NCBI GenBank assembly: GCA_030248215.1
Contig: JASANG010001668.1
Span: forward strand, 1-64,000
Direction: 5' to 3'
Length of the DNA: 64,000 nucleotides
From: Enoplolaimus lenunculus
Lineage: Eukaryota > Nematoda > Enoplea > Enoplida > Thoracostomopsidae
Shown here: positions 53,811 to 64,000 of the stretch, in pieces
Numbering within the stretch: the stretch's first letter is position 1
Layout of the letters: every line of letters starts with the position of its first letter
The notes under the pieces: generated by a model
Told to the model about the DNA's origin: nothing
Databases searched by the model: none
The model's input: the letters and a program-made list of their open reading frames with translations, nothing else
Translations under genes and position numbers: made by a program

Positions 53811-54820
53811 GCCAACGTAATTTTTATTAAAAAAGATTGAGCCCTTGAGATATTTTGAAATCTACGATCGGTAGCTGTTGCCACAAACTGTGACCAGAGC
53901 TAAACCCAGTTGAGTTATAACATGTGTTCTGAAATGTCCAGTCTGCAAGTCCACCGTGGTTAAGCAACTTTGTACAATGTTTCGTCATTGTGTGACGTCA
54001 GAATTTATCTGAAACTTCTATACAAAATTCTATGCAAATATTTTTTCAAATTCAAAATCCCGGTCTGAGCAGTGATGGGATGAGGGAAGATGCAGAGTTG
54101 ATGAAATACACCAACGGTCCTGCCATGGTAAACATTTGGCGATTCAAATAAGTTATTATCCCAAAATGTGCTTTCTAGTCACGTAGGGCAAAAATGTGGT
54201 GAGGTGATATCCCAAAATTCAAATAATTGGCACATATGAACTCAACCAGCTTTACAATTAATATATCAAAGAGCCAGGGTCAAAAATAATGTTTACTTAT
54301 TTTTCTTTTTACGCATAGTTTACAAGAATTTCAAATATTCAAACAAAAGATCAACTTTGAAATGAAGAGTGATTTTAACGCTGCATAAGCACTCATTCAA
54401 TATTATATAATACATCACGTGTGCCGTCAAAAGGGCTCTTCAAGTGTATGACGTAATAATGGTTCGGTTATAGCACCACGTAACCGATTTTGGAATGCGG
54501 TCTGTTTTGTCCGTCATTCGAGAAATTACCTTAAAGAAACTACCACCCGCAGGGTAAACTTTGTGGGTCAGAATGACGTATTTTGCATCACAACGGCTTC
54601 TCCGTATTTAAAAAGTATGGTACGTCTTAAAAAATTGGTCTATTGGAGGGTCAGCAATAGTTTCATTAAAATTAATGTAGTACTTAGCTTTCGTTTTGCG
54701 AATACAAATGAAATCGTTTGAAATTGCTTGCTGTTTCAAAACCGTTTAAAACTTTACCAAATGAAACATAAATTATGAATTTAATTCCCATCTAATTATC
54801 GCAGACTGATTCAGGTCTTT
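53811..54820. other. No gene seen
   Basis: Unique AT-rich DNA. A segment at about 54515-54570 (ATTCGAGAAATTACC, then CAGGGTAAACTTTGTGGG) has a relative at 55205-55265, suggesting an unnamed repeat. Confidence 0.4.
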
Positions 54821-54920
54821 AGCCCATATAAAGATCAGTTGCGGTACGTTTTTCTGTGGGACTGCAATAGAGTAAACGTAAACTTTATAGACTAAATTTT
54901 TTCCCTAGGCTTATCATAAA
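54821..54920. repeat. Family B MITE, left half
   Basis: AGCCCATATAAAGATCAGTT, then CGGTACGTTTTTCTGTGGGA and TAGACTAAATTTTTTCCC. The TTAGGC tract and right end are missing. Confidence 0.55.
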
Positions 54921-55286
54921 TAAAACGCATTTGCGCTGGTTTCACCCCACACTGATATGACACGCGACTTTTGACTGTATGCTGCAAAAAATTGTAATAC
55001 CTTATTCTTGCAAAAAAATTTCTGAGGGAAAGTACTTTAAGGTAGGGATTTTTTTACAAAAAATTTTGTAAAGGCATCATTTTGTCACAAAACATTTCTG
55101 ACGGTGGGTGGGTGTGCGCCCCCTCGACCCGGCCCCCTATGGATCCGCTAGGGCCCACACAAAAACGAAAACCTAACTCAAACATTTCGAAAAGTCTATT
55201 TTGTTCATTATTCGAAGAAATACCAAACTTTAAAAAGCTACCGCCCTCATGTAAACTTTGGGGGCGAAGCTCATCGTACAATTATG

Positions 55287-55481
55287 GGCCCATGTTACTT
55301 TAAAGGGTGTCCAGGCTTTTTTAGGTCTATAAAAGAGTAGGTTTACATTATAGGTTACATTTTTTGCTTAGGCTTAGGCGTACGCTTAGGCTTAGGAATA
55401 CGCTTTTGCAACGCTTAAGCTTAGGCTTAGGCTTAGGAATACGCTTAGACTACTGTTAAGCCCTTAAAACTAACATTGGCC
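55287..55481. mobile_element. TTAGGC-bearing hAT MITE (family A)
   Basis: GGCCCATGTTACTTTAAAGG at the left and AACTAACATTGGCC at the right. A perfect 8-bp duplication CAATTATG lies at 55279-55286 and 55482-55489. Two TTAGGC-like tracts sit around GCTTTTGCAACGC. Confidence 0.93.
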
Positions 55482-55799
55482 CAATTATGGGGAGATTTCG
55501 ATATATGAAATTAAAGTGATAAAAGAACACAAATATAAGCTGTCAGATGCAGCTTCAAATAGTGTTTCTTCCGAAAATAGCTAAACCAACTATTGTTTCA
55601 ATCATTTCCAGTAAAACTGTACCAAACAAACAAAAAAATCATAAATAATTACAGTCCTTTTAAGCTTGCTAGCATAAAAATAACACAAATTCGACGGAAC
55701 CCTTATACAAATCGTAACTTCTTCATTTCAAACAAAGAAATTACCTCAAAAACACAACCGTTTTCATGTAAAACTCTATAAAGACGCAATGATACATTC

Positions 55800-55905
55800 T
55801 GGCCCGTATCCAGCTCACCTTGCGATGTAGGAGCTAAAAAATTTTCAGAAGTAGCATACAAGGGTTTTCGTTGACTTACAAGCAAGGTTGGATACTTTAA
55901 GCACA
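55800..55905. repeat. Partial family E MITE
   Basis: TGGCCCGTATCCAGCTCACC, TTGCGATGTAGGAGCTAAAA, then GACTTACAAGCAAGGTTGGA; the right end is lost. Confidence 0.5.
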
Positions 55906-56089
55906 AAAATGACAGTGGTAAACGGAGAAAAATGTGAGCTAGCTTTAAGTTATGGTTCCTCCAACGACTGACAAATTAATATTTTTGTAAATAACTAAAA
56001 TCTCGCTGCGACAAATAGACCCAAACAACACAACCATTCTTACTTTAGTACTTAAGTGGCCATTCCCTATTCAGAATCTTACTTAATCT

Positions 56090-56281
56090 GACCCATGGTT
56101 ACTTTGAGGGGCGTCCAGGTTTCTGATGGGGCTATAAAAGTGTAGGTTTAGATTCTAGATTACATTTTTTGCTTAGGCTTAGGCTTAGGCCTTAGGAACA
56201 CATTTTTGCAACGCTTAGGCTTAGGCTTAGGCTTAGGCTTAGGCTTAATCTACTGTTACGCCGCTTAAAGTAACATTGACG
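56090..56281. mobile_element. TTAGGC-bearing hAT MITE (family A)
   Basis: GACCCATGGTTACTTTGAGG at the left and TTAAAGTAACATTGACG at the right. A perfect 8-bp duplication CTTAATCT lies at 56082-56089 and 56282-56289. The right tract is an unbroken run of about five GCTTAG units. Confidence 0.92.
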
Positions 56282-57220
56282 CTTAATCTCATGGTTTCAT
56301 TCGTAAACAGCCAAAACAACTTTTGCGTAAAAACTTTTCCAGCAAATTTTTGCCAAATATAAATTTGAAAAAACCATAAATATAACGTTGTTCCTTTCAT
56401 CCTTAAGTCCGGTGCACCTTTCGAAAAGGGAAATGTAACTTTCATCATTAGACAAATGGATGCGGCGACATGTGGCCATTTACATGTATTGCAGTACGGC
56501 GCCAAGCGACCCCAAAGACGCTGGACGGCATTAAAATAGTCAAAAAGTACTCCGCTTACCATTAATAAGTGTAGACACAATTGCGAAAATCACCCGACAA
56601 AAGTAGAAAAATATTAACTTTTTGCACACGCATCTTAGTCTTTTCATGACGCGTAAATATTCTAAAGACAACGTTTGCTTCAAAACTTTACCAGTACAAA
56701 TTTGACCGGATCAAAACAAACCTCCATGACTATTAGTCATTTTTATTCATACCATGTCTGGTTCGTCCCACAGAGGAAACAAAATGTTGATTCAATCTTG
56801 AGAGTGTGGTCTCAGAAATACTATGACTATTAATATATATAGACGTTTCGGCTGCCAGACAGGAAACCGGCTTCATCATACGCGACGTGGGTGTCTAAAA
56901 AGTTGTGCCGTGAAATTTAAAAAGCTTCCAATTGAACGGTTGTTTGAATTGGAGCTTTATCAGCAGTGATTTAGACTGACGGTTGAAGTGAGTCATGAAT
57001 ATAATCCGTTTGGGTGAGCATGATCAACTCATATTTGTTATTGTACAAGCGGGTTGCAGACAAAGTGATAAATTTAGAAATTCACGATTCCTACCAAATA
57101 AACTAAGTATAAATTTTGATGGATTTAGCAAAAAAACTAAACGAGGTATTAATGTATACTAATCTTACCATTTCGTATTCTCAAAAGAAACGATCACACA
57201 AGCGAAACGTTTTGTCTGCG
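56282..57220. other. No gene; a terminal motif of an unknown retroelement
   Basis: The 111-codon minus frame at 56245-56580 runs into a MITE and has no domain. At 56841-56885 AGACGTTTCGGCTGCC and GGAAACCGGCTTCATCAT recall the ends of Penelope-like elements. Confidence 0.35.
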
Positions 57221-57224
57221 CGAC

Positions 57225-57375
57225 TGCAATAAAGTACGCTTGACTTTTAGACTATTTTTTTCGCTCAGGTTTTTAGGCTTAGGTTTAAGTATAAGTTCAT
57301 TCTTAATACGCTTAGGCTTAGGCTTAGGAATATATTTTTATACCACTGTTATGACCCTGTTCTAATTCAGGGGCG
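57225..57375. mobile_element. Family B MITE, left end worn
   Basis: GCGCGACTGCAATAAAGTAC, TAGACTATTTTTTTCGC, then TTAGGTTTAAGTATAAG and CGCTTAGGCTTAGGCTTAGG, ending ATGACCCTGTTCTAATTCAG. An AGGGGCGTAGCCAGGGCTTG end of another repeat abuts it. Confidence 0.55.
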
Positions 57376-57749
57376 TAGCCAGGGCTTGTTTTCAAGCGTT
57401 GACAACCGCGTGTAAAACGTTTTTTGCGAGCGAACTTAGCGAGCAAGAAAATTTTTTTTACATTTTCCGGACTGCAAAATTTTACAGCCAATAAAATTGC
57501 CTTTTTCGACGCTTTCCAAACGTTTTAGGAGGATAGGAGCATCTCATTTCTTTATTGTATACGCCCCTGCTATCATTTACTACCGGGCGGGTGAAATTGC
57601 CTTATGCATCAGTGGTTTTGTTTGTTTAATGAATTTATTACTAACTGCCGAAAGATGCTATAGATGTTCGATCAAGCGTCGATGATTCTTGCACGAAAGT
57701 TTTAGCAAATTACCAAAGATGTTGTTAATAACTGATAAATGATCAATGG

Positions 57750-58142
57750 GGCCCAATGTAAAGAACAGGGGCGGAACAGTATTATAAGCATATTCCGGCC
57801 AATGTTACTTTTAGGGGCGTAACAGTAGATTAAGCGTATTCGTAAACCTTTGCCTAAGCCTAAGCCTATGCCTAAGCCTAAGCCTAAACAAAATAATGTA
57901 ATCTAGAATCGACGCCTTCTCTTTTATAGACCCACCAGAAACCTGGACGCGACTTGAAGTAAAATGGGCCCATATTCCTAAGCCTAAGCCTAAGCGTAAA
58001 ATGAGTATAATTCCTAAGCCTAATCCTAAGCCAAAGCCTATTAATGCCAAGCAAAAAATAGTCTAAAGCTTAAGCTTACTCTATTCTAGTCGCCGCAGAA
58101 AAACGTTCCGCCCCGGATCTTTACATGAGCCCTTAATAACTG
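57750..58142. mobile_element. Family B MITE interrupted by a family A MITE
   Basis: The outer element runs from GGGCCCAATGTAAAGAACAG to GATCTTTACATGAGCCC in minus orientation. Its TAAGCCTAAG tract is split by the element at 57797-57970. Confidence 0.8.
57797..57970. mobile_element. Nested TTAGGC-bearing hAT MITE (family A)
   Basis: GGCCAATGTTACTTTTAGGG to AGTAAAATGGGCC. A perfect 8-bp duplication CATATTCC lies at 57789-57796 and 57971-57978, made from family B sequence. This fixes the order: B inserted first, A later. Confidence 0.92.
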
Positions 58143-58900
58143 CTTCAACTGAGGCAAATGTCGTTTTACTCCAAGAAACAAAACAACTTTAAATCCGCCT
58201 ACATTTTTTGAGACTCAAATGCAATAAATTATTAAATTTCATATTAAAAATGTGTTTGCACAATTGAAAATTTAGCAAATATTACATTATAGTTAAACAT
58301 TAAACTTTTTCCTGAAAACAAATACAAATCTGCTCGCGAGAGGCGGGGGAAGGAAGACACAGCCGCCGCTTTCATTTACAGAATTTTCTACAACATCAAA
58401 GAACTTGTACGTTTTACAAGTCCTTTTTCCATACCCACAATAAATCTTCTCGCAGCCGGGTACTCAGAATTTATAGTTGCTAGGATGTTCCAGAATAAAA
58501 TGAACCTCCTGAAAACGATTTTTTCGCCATCTTTCTCCAGGTGCTGCTGTGGCTGAAAATTAGACAGCAAAAAATGTTATAAAAAACTTAAAAAATCCTT
58601 GCATTTAAAAGAAAATCGCTAGTGTTTTTAAACAAATTACACATTTTCGGACAACTCAGTGACAAGTTATACAAATTTTAAGACAAGAAAGTATGCAAGG
58701 AATGATACGAGTTCGACTACGAACAGCGTTTTGAAGTATGACTAAAACTTGTGAGACTTTAGTTTTTAAAGAGGTTTTTAGCAGTTTTTATTACAAGTAA
58801 GCAAATTTGCTAAAATTGTCACAAAATAAACAGTAAGGAAACACAGGTATAACTTTAAAAAATGGACTCTGTGCTTAAAAACTGCGGTAGCTGTATTCTT
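58143..58900. other. No gene seen
   Basis: AT-rich unique DNA; frames up to 60 codons with no domain. Confidence 0.4.
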
Positions 58901-58905
58901 TGATT

Positions 58906-59816
58906 GGCCCATGTTACTTTATGAGGCGTTCAGACTTTTTCGGGTCTATAAAAGAATAGGCTTAGATTCTTGATTACATTTTTTGCCTATGCTTAGGCTT
59001 ATGCTTTATGCGAGGTTTACGTTATAACCGGGGCAGCTTGGGACACGTTTTGTCCCTATTAGACTTTTGGGTCAGATTTTGTCTGCTTGTAGACCCCATA
59101 TCGTATTCAAAAATTCGTATTTGATTGCTAATATCATGTGTAGGTCACATTTTGTCCTTCAATATCATATGATATTCGAGGTATTGTCTGCGAATATCAT
59201 ATGATATATTTTCAAATGTCTGCGTAGTTGAGGTAACGTACCCAAATTGTCCTGTTGAATATCATGATACTAGAATTTAAAATTTGAATTTTTGAATTAT
59301 GAAGCTGTGGTTTTAAGCGATTTTGTGTCGGAAACGATTTGCAGGCATGTATTTGGTATTTAAAGCACGTTTGTGCCTCTGCCGTCCAACTTTTCATTCA
59401 TTTATTAGTACCCTAAGGTTACACTGTCCCGCTGAATATCATATGATATTCGTTGAAATTTTGGAATACCATATGATATTCGCATAAATGTCCGACAGTG
59501 TTACATGACATACCGTCCCTTGTACACATTGATCGTTTGAGAGCGGTGGTTTGTAAGCTAATTTCATATGACATATGAGTTTTGTCTGTTCACCCGATAT
59601 AAGTGCCCAAATTTTAACGTTGACGTCGAATCAACATGGGACAAACCGTGTCCCACCTGCCCCGGTTATAACGTGAACCCCGTATTAGGCTTAGGCTTGG
59701 GCTTAGGCTTGGGCTTAGGCTTAAGCTTAGGCTTAGGCTTAGGCTTGGGCTTAGGCTTAGGCTTAGGCTTAGGAATACGCTTAATCTACTGTTACGCCCC
59801 TAAAAGTAATATTGGC
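58906..59816. mobile_element. Family A MITE split by another element
   Basis: The left part 58906-59008 (GGCCCATGTTACTTTATGAG, then TTAGATTCTTGATTACA) and right part 59685-59816 (a long GGCTTAGGCTTGGGCTTAGG tract, then AATCTACTGTTACGCCCC and ATATTGGC) belong to one copy. The long glycine-leucine open frame here is just the translated tract. Confidence 0.85.
59009..59684. mobile_element. Nested non-autonomous element with TTA duplication (PIF/Harbinger-like)
   Basis: 676 bp. Terminal inverted repeats of over 30 bases share ACGTTATAACCGGGGCAG and GGGACAC. TTA flanks it on both sides (59006-59008, 59685-59687), as for PIF/Harbinger insertions. The body repeats the perfect palindrome AATATCATATGATATT or close variants at least five times. 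No transposase frame. Confidence 0.8.
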
Positions 59817-60236
59817 GTTTTTATTAATATCAAGCAGTTTCAGCTAATGGTGCTTGCACAAAGAAAGGCTCTTGATTTACAATAATTTTGGCAATGGTCC
59901 CTTTATATATTTCAAAGCCCTCCCTGGGTCAACATAAGTTTAAATCTTTACGGTAGAAATAGTACAGCCAACAGCGACCGTCATCATTGTGCAAATTTCT
60001 CTGCTGTTGTACACTACTCCCACAAACATTAGTTTAGTGTGAAAGAGGGGACGCACCTAAGCTTAATTTTGAGCCTAACCTTAAACCTGAGCATAAGTCT
60101 AAGTTTAATCTTAACCTTGAATGTAAAGGTGACGTGAACCAATTTCTTGCTCATGAAATGTTTTAGCGCAGCACTTTATTTTCAACGCGAGTTCAGTTGG
60201 AAAGGACGTTTATTGAATATCATTGCTTGAATAGTA

Positions 60237-60345
60237 CACAGCAAAAAACGGTGAGTCAAATTGACTCTCTCCGGAATAGGCTTTTCTCAGCTACACAAAC
60301 TGAGTCAAAATTCGACTTCGCCAGAGTCAAATTCGATTCACTCCT
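60237..60345. repeat. Family C MITE, left half
   Basis: CACAGCAAAAAACGGTGAGT, then CAAATTGACTCTCTCCGGAA and CTACACAAACTGAGTC. It ends within the central GATTCACTCC; the mirror half is absent. Confidence 0.75.
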
Positions 60346-60589
60346 TGTCTAAAACTCAGTGATTAATGATGGGCATCGGATATTTTTTCTATATCTGGAT
60401 ATCCGAATAACGATTGCCCATTTATATCAGTGTGATACCTCAAAATCAGCACATTTTCATTTTTGGCCACATGCGCTTAATTCCACGATGTTGGCTCAAG
60501 CAGTTTTCGCAGCTTGCGGTCATCCTTACTTTAAACTAAAACCACCAGCAGATATACAGTTTGCTTTCAACAAATTTACAGGACTTTTA

Positions 60590-60801
60590 CACTGCAAGAA
60601 ATGGTGAGTCAAAATGACTCTCTTCAAAATAGGCGGCCCTACGGGACTACACAAACTGAGCCAAGTACGATTTCGCCAGAGTATAACGTGAGACTCAGTG
60701 AGTCGAATTTGCCTCCGGCAAAAATCAAACTTAGCTAAGTTTGTGTAGTCCCGTAGAGCCTAGTTCAAAGAGGGTCAATTTGACTGTCCTTTTTTGCAGT
60801 G
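60590..60801. mobile_element. Palindromic MITE with AP-1-like repeats (family C)
   Basis: CACTGCAAGAAATGGTGAGT to TCCTTTTTTGCAGTG, 212 bp, flanked by TA on both sides. The most diverged full copy. Confidence 0.83.
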
Positions 60802-61389
60802 TAGCTATGTGATTTAAAAAACGTCTAACTTAAGCTACAAGCTATAAATCTTAAGTATAGTGGACTAAAGTCCAAATCGAACATAACTCATGCCTCTGTA
60901 AACCAACCCTTGTATACAACTTTGTTCCATGCCGCGTTTATTCAATTTTCAACAAAATAATTTGTTCAGCACAACCTATGTGAATTTTCAAATTTTCAAA
61001 TTCACAACACAAAGCAGCGAATGTTAAAGTATCATGCTCTAAGTCACCTTGCTCACACCAATTTATTTTCATTCGTCCACTCGATACCTGCCACTAGGGA
61101 GCAGTTGAATTTCACAGATGCAACCCGTCGAGAAGCGCAAGGTGCAGGCACTCCCTCATAGCTGACCAAAATCTATTCACACGTATGTAACGTCACTCTT
61201 CAGTTGACCTGTCAGATTCATTGATCCATCACCTATACGAAACGTCATCGGGCTTACGTCATCTGTACTTGTTCCGCGTAAATTACACAGAATTGAACAA
61301 ATATTCAAATCAGTTCAACTCCATCAATTTGTATAATTTTTTCCATATAATTTTCGCGGATTAAGCCGAAACTGCGTAAATACATAGCT
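60802..61389. other. No gene seen
   Basis: Unique DNA upstream of the small frame at 61390; no repeat recognised. Confidence 0.4.
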
Positions 61390-61659
61390 ATGTCTTCTGG
61401 TAGAAAATATCCCGCTGTGACAATGTTGCTGGAATTGTGCGCTCCAAATTGCGTACGTTTTCTAAGCGTAGCCTTGCCACGGTTTATATTCGGGATACGT
61501 CAATCTTGTCCGGGTAGTTTCACATTTGAACAGGTTGTGATTCGGTCAAAATTTTTGCGTAAAATCAGCAGTTACAGCAGAATTGGACTGTTACTGTATA
61601 ATCCGACTGTTGTGCAGTTACAAGCAAACGGCCCTGTGCCTGCAAAAATTGCAATGTAG
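61390..61659 (+). CDS. Unrecognised small open frame (89 aa)
   Basis: Starts MSSGRKYPAVTMLLELC with an ATG and runs to TAG. Base use is more even than in the flanks and both hydrophobic and basic residues are mixed, but no motif, signal peptide or membrane segment is clear. No splice partner seen. Could be a real small protein, an exon, or chance. Confidence 0.28.
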   Translation: MSSGRKYPAVTMLLELCAPNCVRFLSVALPRFIFGIRQSCPGSFTFEQVVIRSKFLRKISSYSRIGLLLYNPTVVQLQANGPVPAKIAM

Positions 61660-61804
61660 TAGCGAAAAATTGGCAAATTTCACAGCAAGTCATGGATCAT
61701 ATGATTGCAGTCGCAAAATATCTCTACTTGTTCTAAGTTAACCATTCGCTAGTTTTTATAATTTGAAACTTAAACGCAGTTGACGAATTACAGAGCTAAT
61801 GTAT

Positions 61805-61935
61805 AGAACACTGCCGTAACAGTAGAATTAGCATATCCCAAAGCCTATGCCTAAACCTGAACAAAAAATAGTCTAAGCTTACTCTGTTGCCGCCTTACAG
61901 GAAAACGTTCCGCCGCTGATGTTTAAGTACTGAAA
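61805..61935. repeat. Family B MITE, partial
   Basis: AGAACACTGCCGTAACAGTA, CCTATGCCTAAACCTGAAC, AAAAAATAGTCTAAGCTTAC, GGAAAACGTTCCGCCGCTGA; the TTAGGC tract is short and both ends are worn. Confidence 0.55.
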
Positions 61936-62095
61936 GAAACAATTTCTGGCCACTGTATAAAAATTGCGGCTAAACTCCTGCTTAGACTTGCATAAATTTT
62001 GCAACACGTATTGCTATTGGTAAGAATTTTTCTATTTCCCTTTTGACCAAATAGATCGTAGTTGAGTAACTATGATCTATATTACAACTTAAAGT

Positions 62096-62393
62096 GGCGC
62101 TATACTTTTGATGACGTCCGGCTCCGTCGTGACGAAAGGCGCCCGACGGCGAAAGGCGGCACCGAACTACACCGGACGACAAGTATAGCGCCATCCTGGT
62201 GGTGCTATACTTATCGTGCAGTGCAGTCCACTGCCGGACGGCGCCGCAAGTCAAATATGTTTGTTTACAAATCAATATGTTGTCTCATACGGCAATAAAC
62301 GTTCGTTGCGGTAGTATACCGAATGGAATCGGAAATGACCGGCGGCGCCGGATGGTAACGGACGGCTTCGGACGTCGTCAGACGTATAGCGCC
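62096..62393. mobile_element. GC-rich element pair with GGCGCTATACTT ends
   Basis: 62096-62192 has GGCGCTATACTTTTGATGAC at the left and CAAGTATAGCGCC at the right. 62201-62393 has GGTGCTATACTTATCG at the left and GACGTATAGCGCC at the right. The bodies are unusually GC-rich with CCGGACGGCG / CCGTCGTG units. They may be two tandem copies or one element with an internal end. A 60-bp relative lies at 22070-22129. The frames across it are not genes. Confidence 0.65.
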
Positions 62394-62589
62394 TCCCTTA
62401 AACGTTTCAAAGGTTCACCGAAGCTATAAGCTGAATATTTGCTAAAAAATATTAATAATTTACTTACGAAAATACTGTGGTTCGGTGAAACCTGAAATTA
62501 GAAAAGCTTAAAATAAACACAACAGTGCAACTGAAGTTTTTGCGGCCATATTTTACCCTTTCTCACATGAATATTTGCAATTTCACATG

Positions 62590-62725
62590 AGATGTAATTT
62601 CAAGGTGAGATTCGAACCCCAGTTTCACGGGTGGAAGGCGTTTACGATGACCACTGAGCTATAGGAGCTTGACGCTCGAGCCCGAGGGGCCTCTCACGTC
62701 TTGTGGAGATTTTACACGGCGCATA
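62590..62725 (-). repeat. tRNA-derived repeat (SINE-like)
   Basis: On the minus strand TATAGCTCAGTGGTCATCG (A-box-like) is followed about 40 bases on by GGGGTTCGAATCTC (B box). It shares its upstream part (TAAAATCTCCACAAGACGTG) and the tRNA-like part with 28180-28320. T-stem pairing is poor, so it is not a working tRNA gene. Confidence 0.6.
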
Positions 62726-63014
62726 TATGTTACAAATGTTAAACACTGCTCACAGTGTGTGTATTGCTCGTACATTATTGTATTTAGTTGCTCATAGTAT
62801 ACTCAATAAGTGAAACGGTTAAACACTTAATGATTTAAGCAATTGTTACACAGAAAGTATGCTTTACAGGATGATACAGCAGAAGAGTAATCTATTTGTA
62901 AAGCCGACCGGGATCACTTGCACAAGCTTCTTTCATACGCCTGTAATCCTGCGGGCTAGTTCTAATCGCGATAAACCACACATCTAAATTATGCTAATAT
63001 CCATTTCTTTGAAG
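62726..63014. other. No gene seen
   Basis: Short stretch of unique DNA between the SINE-like repeat and the duplicated MITE. Confidence 0.4.
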
Positions 63015-63392
63015 ACAAGAGCTAACAATGGAATTATCACTTTTTTTTCGGCTCGTGTAAACATCAGGGGCAGTCCGCTTTAACAGCAGGACTGTCATAA
63101 AGTAAGCTTAAGTTTCAGACTACGTCTTTGCTTCAGCGTAGGCTATAGATATATGGTTTCGTTACGCTTAGACTTAGGAATATGCATACTAATGTTACGA
63201 CCCTCACAAGAGCTAACAATGGAATTATCACTTTTTTTTCGGCTCGTGTAAACATCAGGGGCAGTCCGCTTTAACAGCAGGACTGTCATAAAGTAAGCTT
63301 AAGTTTCAGACTACGTCTTTGCTTCAGCGTAGGCTATAGATATATGGTTTCGTTACGCTTAGACTTAGGAATATGCATACTAATGTTACGAC
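63015..63392. repeat. Tandem duplication of a family B-like unit (2 x about 190 bp)
   Basis: 63015-63205 and 63206-63392 read the same from ACAAGAGCTAACAATGGAAT to ACTAATGTTACGAC, apart from the 4-base link at the junction. Each unit contains CGTGTAAACATCAGGGGCAG and worn TTAGGC units. Confidence 0.92.
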
Positions 63393-63396
63393 GATG

Positions 63397-63830
63397 TATT
63401 ATATACATTGTCCACTTTTTCTAACAACTATTGAGCGTATAGTAAACATCCTATGCAACATTACTCCAAAATTAAATTGCTTGAACCACTCGGGCGTAGC
63501 AAAGACCAAGAATGTTTGGCTGAAAGATTTTTGTACGAGTTTGAGAAACGTAACAGACACAGATATAAGGCATATGTAAGTTCTTAAATTACCGTCCAAA
63601 TTCAGGCAGATTTAACAATTTGCATGAGTTTCAGCGGGGACATGGGAAACCTACTTTGTAGTTTTCCTTCTGTAATTACTCAGGCATCAGGGCGTATGAA
63701 TCTCTTACCAGCTGCATCGTTAGCAGACCGATTCACCAGCGACGGCCGTGGACTATCAAGTCGAAGCTTCGGCTCTGTTGCAGAAAGAACTGCAAATTGT
63801 TTCTGTTTTCTTCTAAAATCAACAACATTC
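63397..63830 (+). CDS. Two possible exons of an unrecognised gene
   Basis: Exon 1 (about 63397-63575) and exon 2 (63635 to about 63800) join in frame across GTAAGTTC...TTTCAG. Exon 1 reads ILCNITPKLNCLNHSG and FCTSLRNVTDTDIRH, Cys-containing with two N-glycosylation sites. Exon 2 reads GDMGNLLCSFPS and ASLADRFTSDGRGLSSRS. The frame-matched consensus splice sites are the main support. The likely setting is a secreted or surface protein, by inference only. The upstream edge abuts the tandem MITE and the downstream edge runs into a dispersed repeat, so both ends are unknown. Confidence 0.35.
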
Positions 63831-63894
63831 AGTCACATTCTATATCTATATATCAAAGCTGAAACTCGCCACATACGTATTTTGGGCAAATTTC

Positions 63895-64000
63895 CAGCGT
63901 TACTGTGCGTGCAAGGAATTCTTTGAGAGTATAAACATGATTGTTCTATGAAAAGAAAATCAGCATGCGAATTTTTGTGTATTCACTAACTTTTGCGCAT
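63895..64000 (-). repeat. Inverted partial copy of the SINE-like repeat tail
   Basis: The minus strand from the window end reads ATGCGCAAAAGTTAGTGAAT, then AAAATTCGCATGCTGATTTT, CTTTTCATAGAACAATCATG, matching 28339-28455. The copy continues beyond the window. Confidence 0.85.

Noticed and set aside
57811-58050. Minus-strand Gly-Leu-rich and Arg-Leu-rich open frame
   Set aside because: Translation of TAAGCCTAAG tracts in nested MITEs.
59568-59885. Open frame of 105 codons with a long Gly-Leu repeat
   Set aside because: It is the translation of a TTAGGC-like tract plus the end of a nested element; no gene.

Overview
This is eukaryotic, AT-rich DNA from a small-exon, intron-containing animal genome, probably a nematode. 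Three spliced animal genes can be read: an alpha-arrestin, a leucine-rich-repeat protein and an EGF-type ligand. Degenerate TTAGGC units, the nematode telomere repeat, occur all through the non-coding DNA, mostly inside short transposons. The nematode call rests mainly on that repeat and is an inference. Composition and the heavy MITE load would suit a repeat-rich basal (dorylaimid or mermithid-like) nematode, but no species can be named.

Layout. 1-10794 is a very large inverted repeat. The left arm (1 to about 4655) mirrors the right arm (about 6145-10794), with a spacer of about 1.5 kb holding a broken LINE. Both arms carry exons 1-5 of the same alpha-arrestin gene. Only the right copy continues, to exons 6 and 7 at 21167-22431. 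A 9.8-kb Ty3/Gypsy-type LTR element (10795-20585) sits in its intron 5, six bases past the splice donor. The element has identical 851-bp LTRs, a 4-bp target duplication and one reading frame of about 2.4 kaa. Its order is Gag, envelope-like glycoprotein, protease, RT, RNase H, integrase, followed by a small extra ORF. From 22.4 to 35.6 kb there is no confident gene, only MITEs, tRNA-derived repeats and a few coding-like patches. An LRR gene lies at 35629-38505 (+). A membrane-anchored EGF ligand of the LIN-3/Spitz/neuregulin type lies at 41495-44477 (-). From 45 to 63 kb the DNA is almost wholly transposon-derived. Two possible exons of an unrecognised gene lie at 63.4-63.8 kb.

The repeats sort into families by their ends. 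Two hAT-type MITE families carry TTAGGC-like tracts, and several copies show 8-bp target duplications. A third hAT-like family has CCGGAA subterminal repeats. One TA-flanked, almost fully palindromic family is packed with TGAGTCA (AP-1-like) heptamers. Smaller families and nested insertions are also present. The genes are unrelated neighbours; nothing suggests operons or a shared pathway. The most notable items are the LTR element with its glycoprotein between Gag and Pol, the 10.8-kb inverted duplication (real or an assembly join), and the TTAGGC-bearing hAT MITEs.
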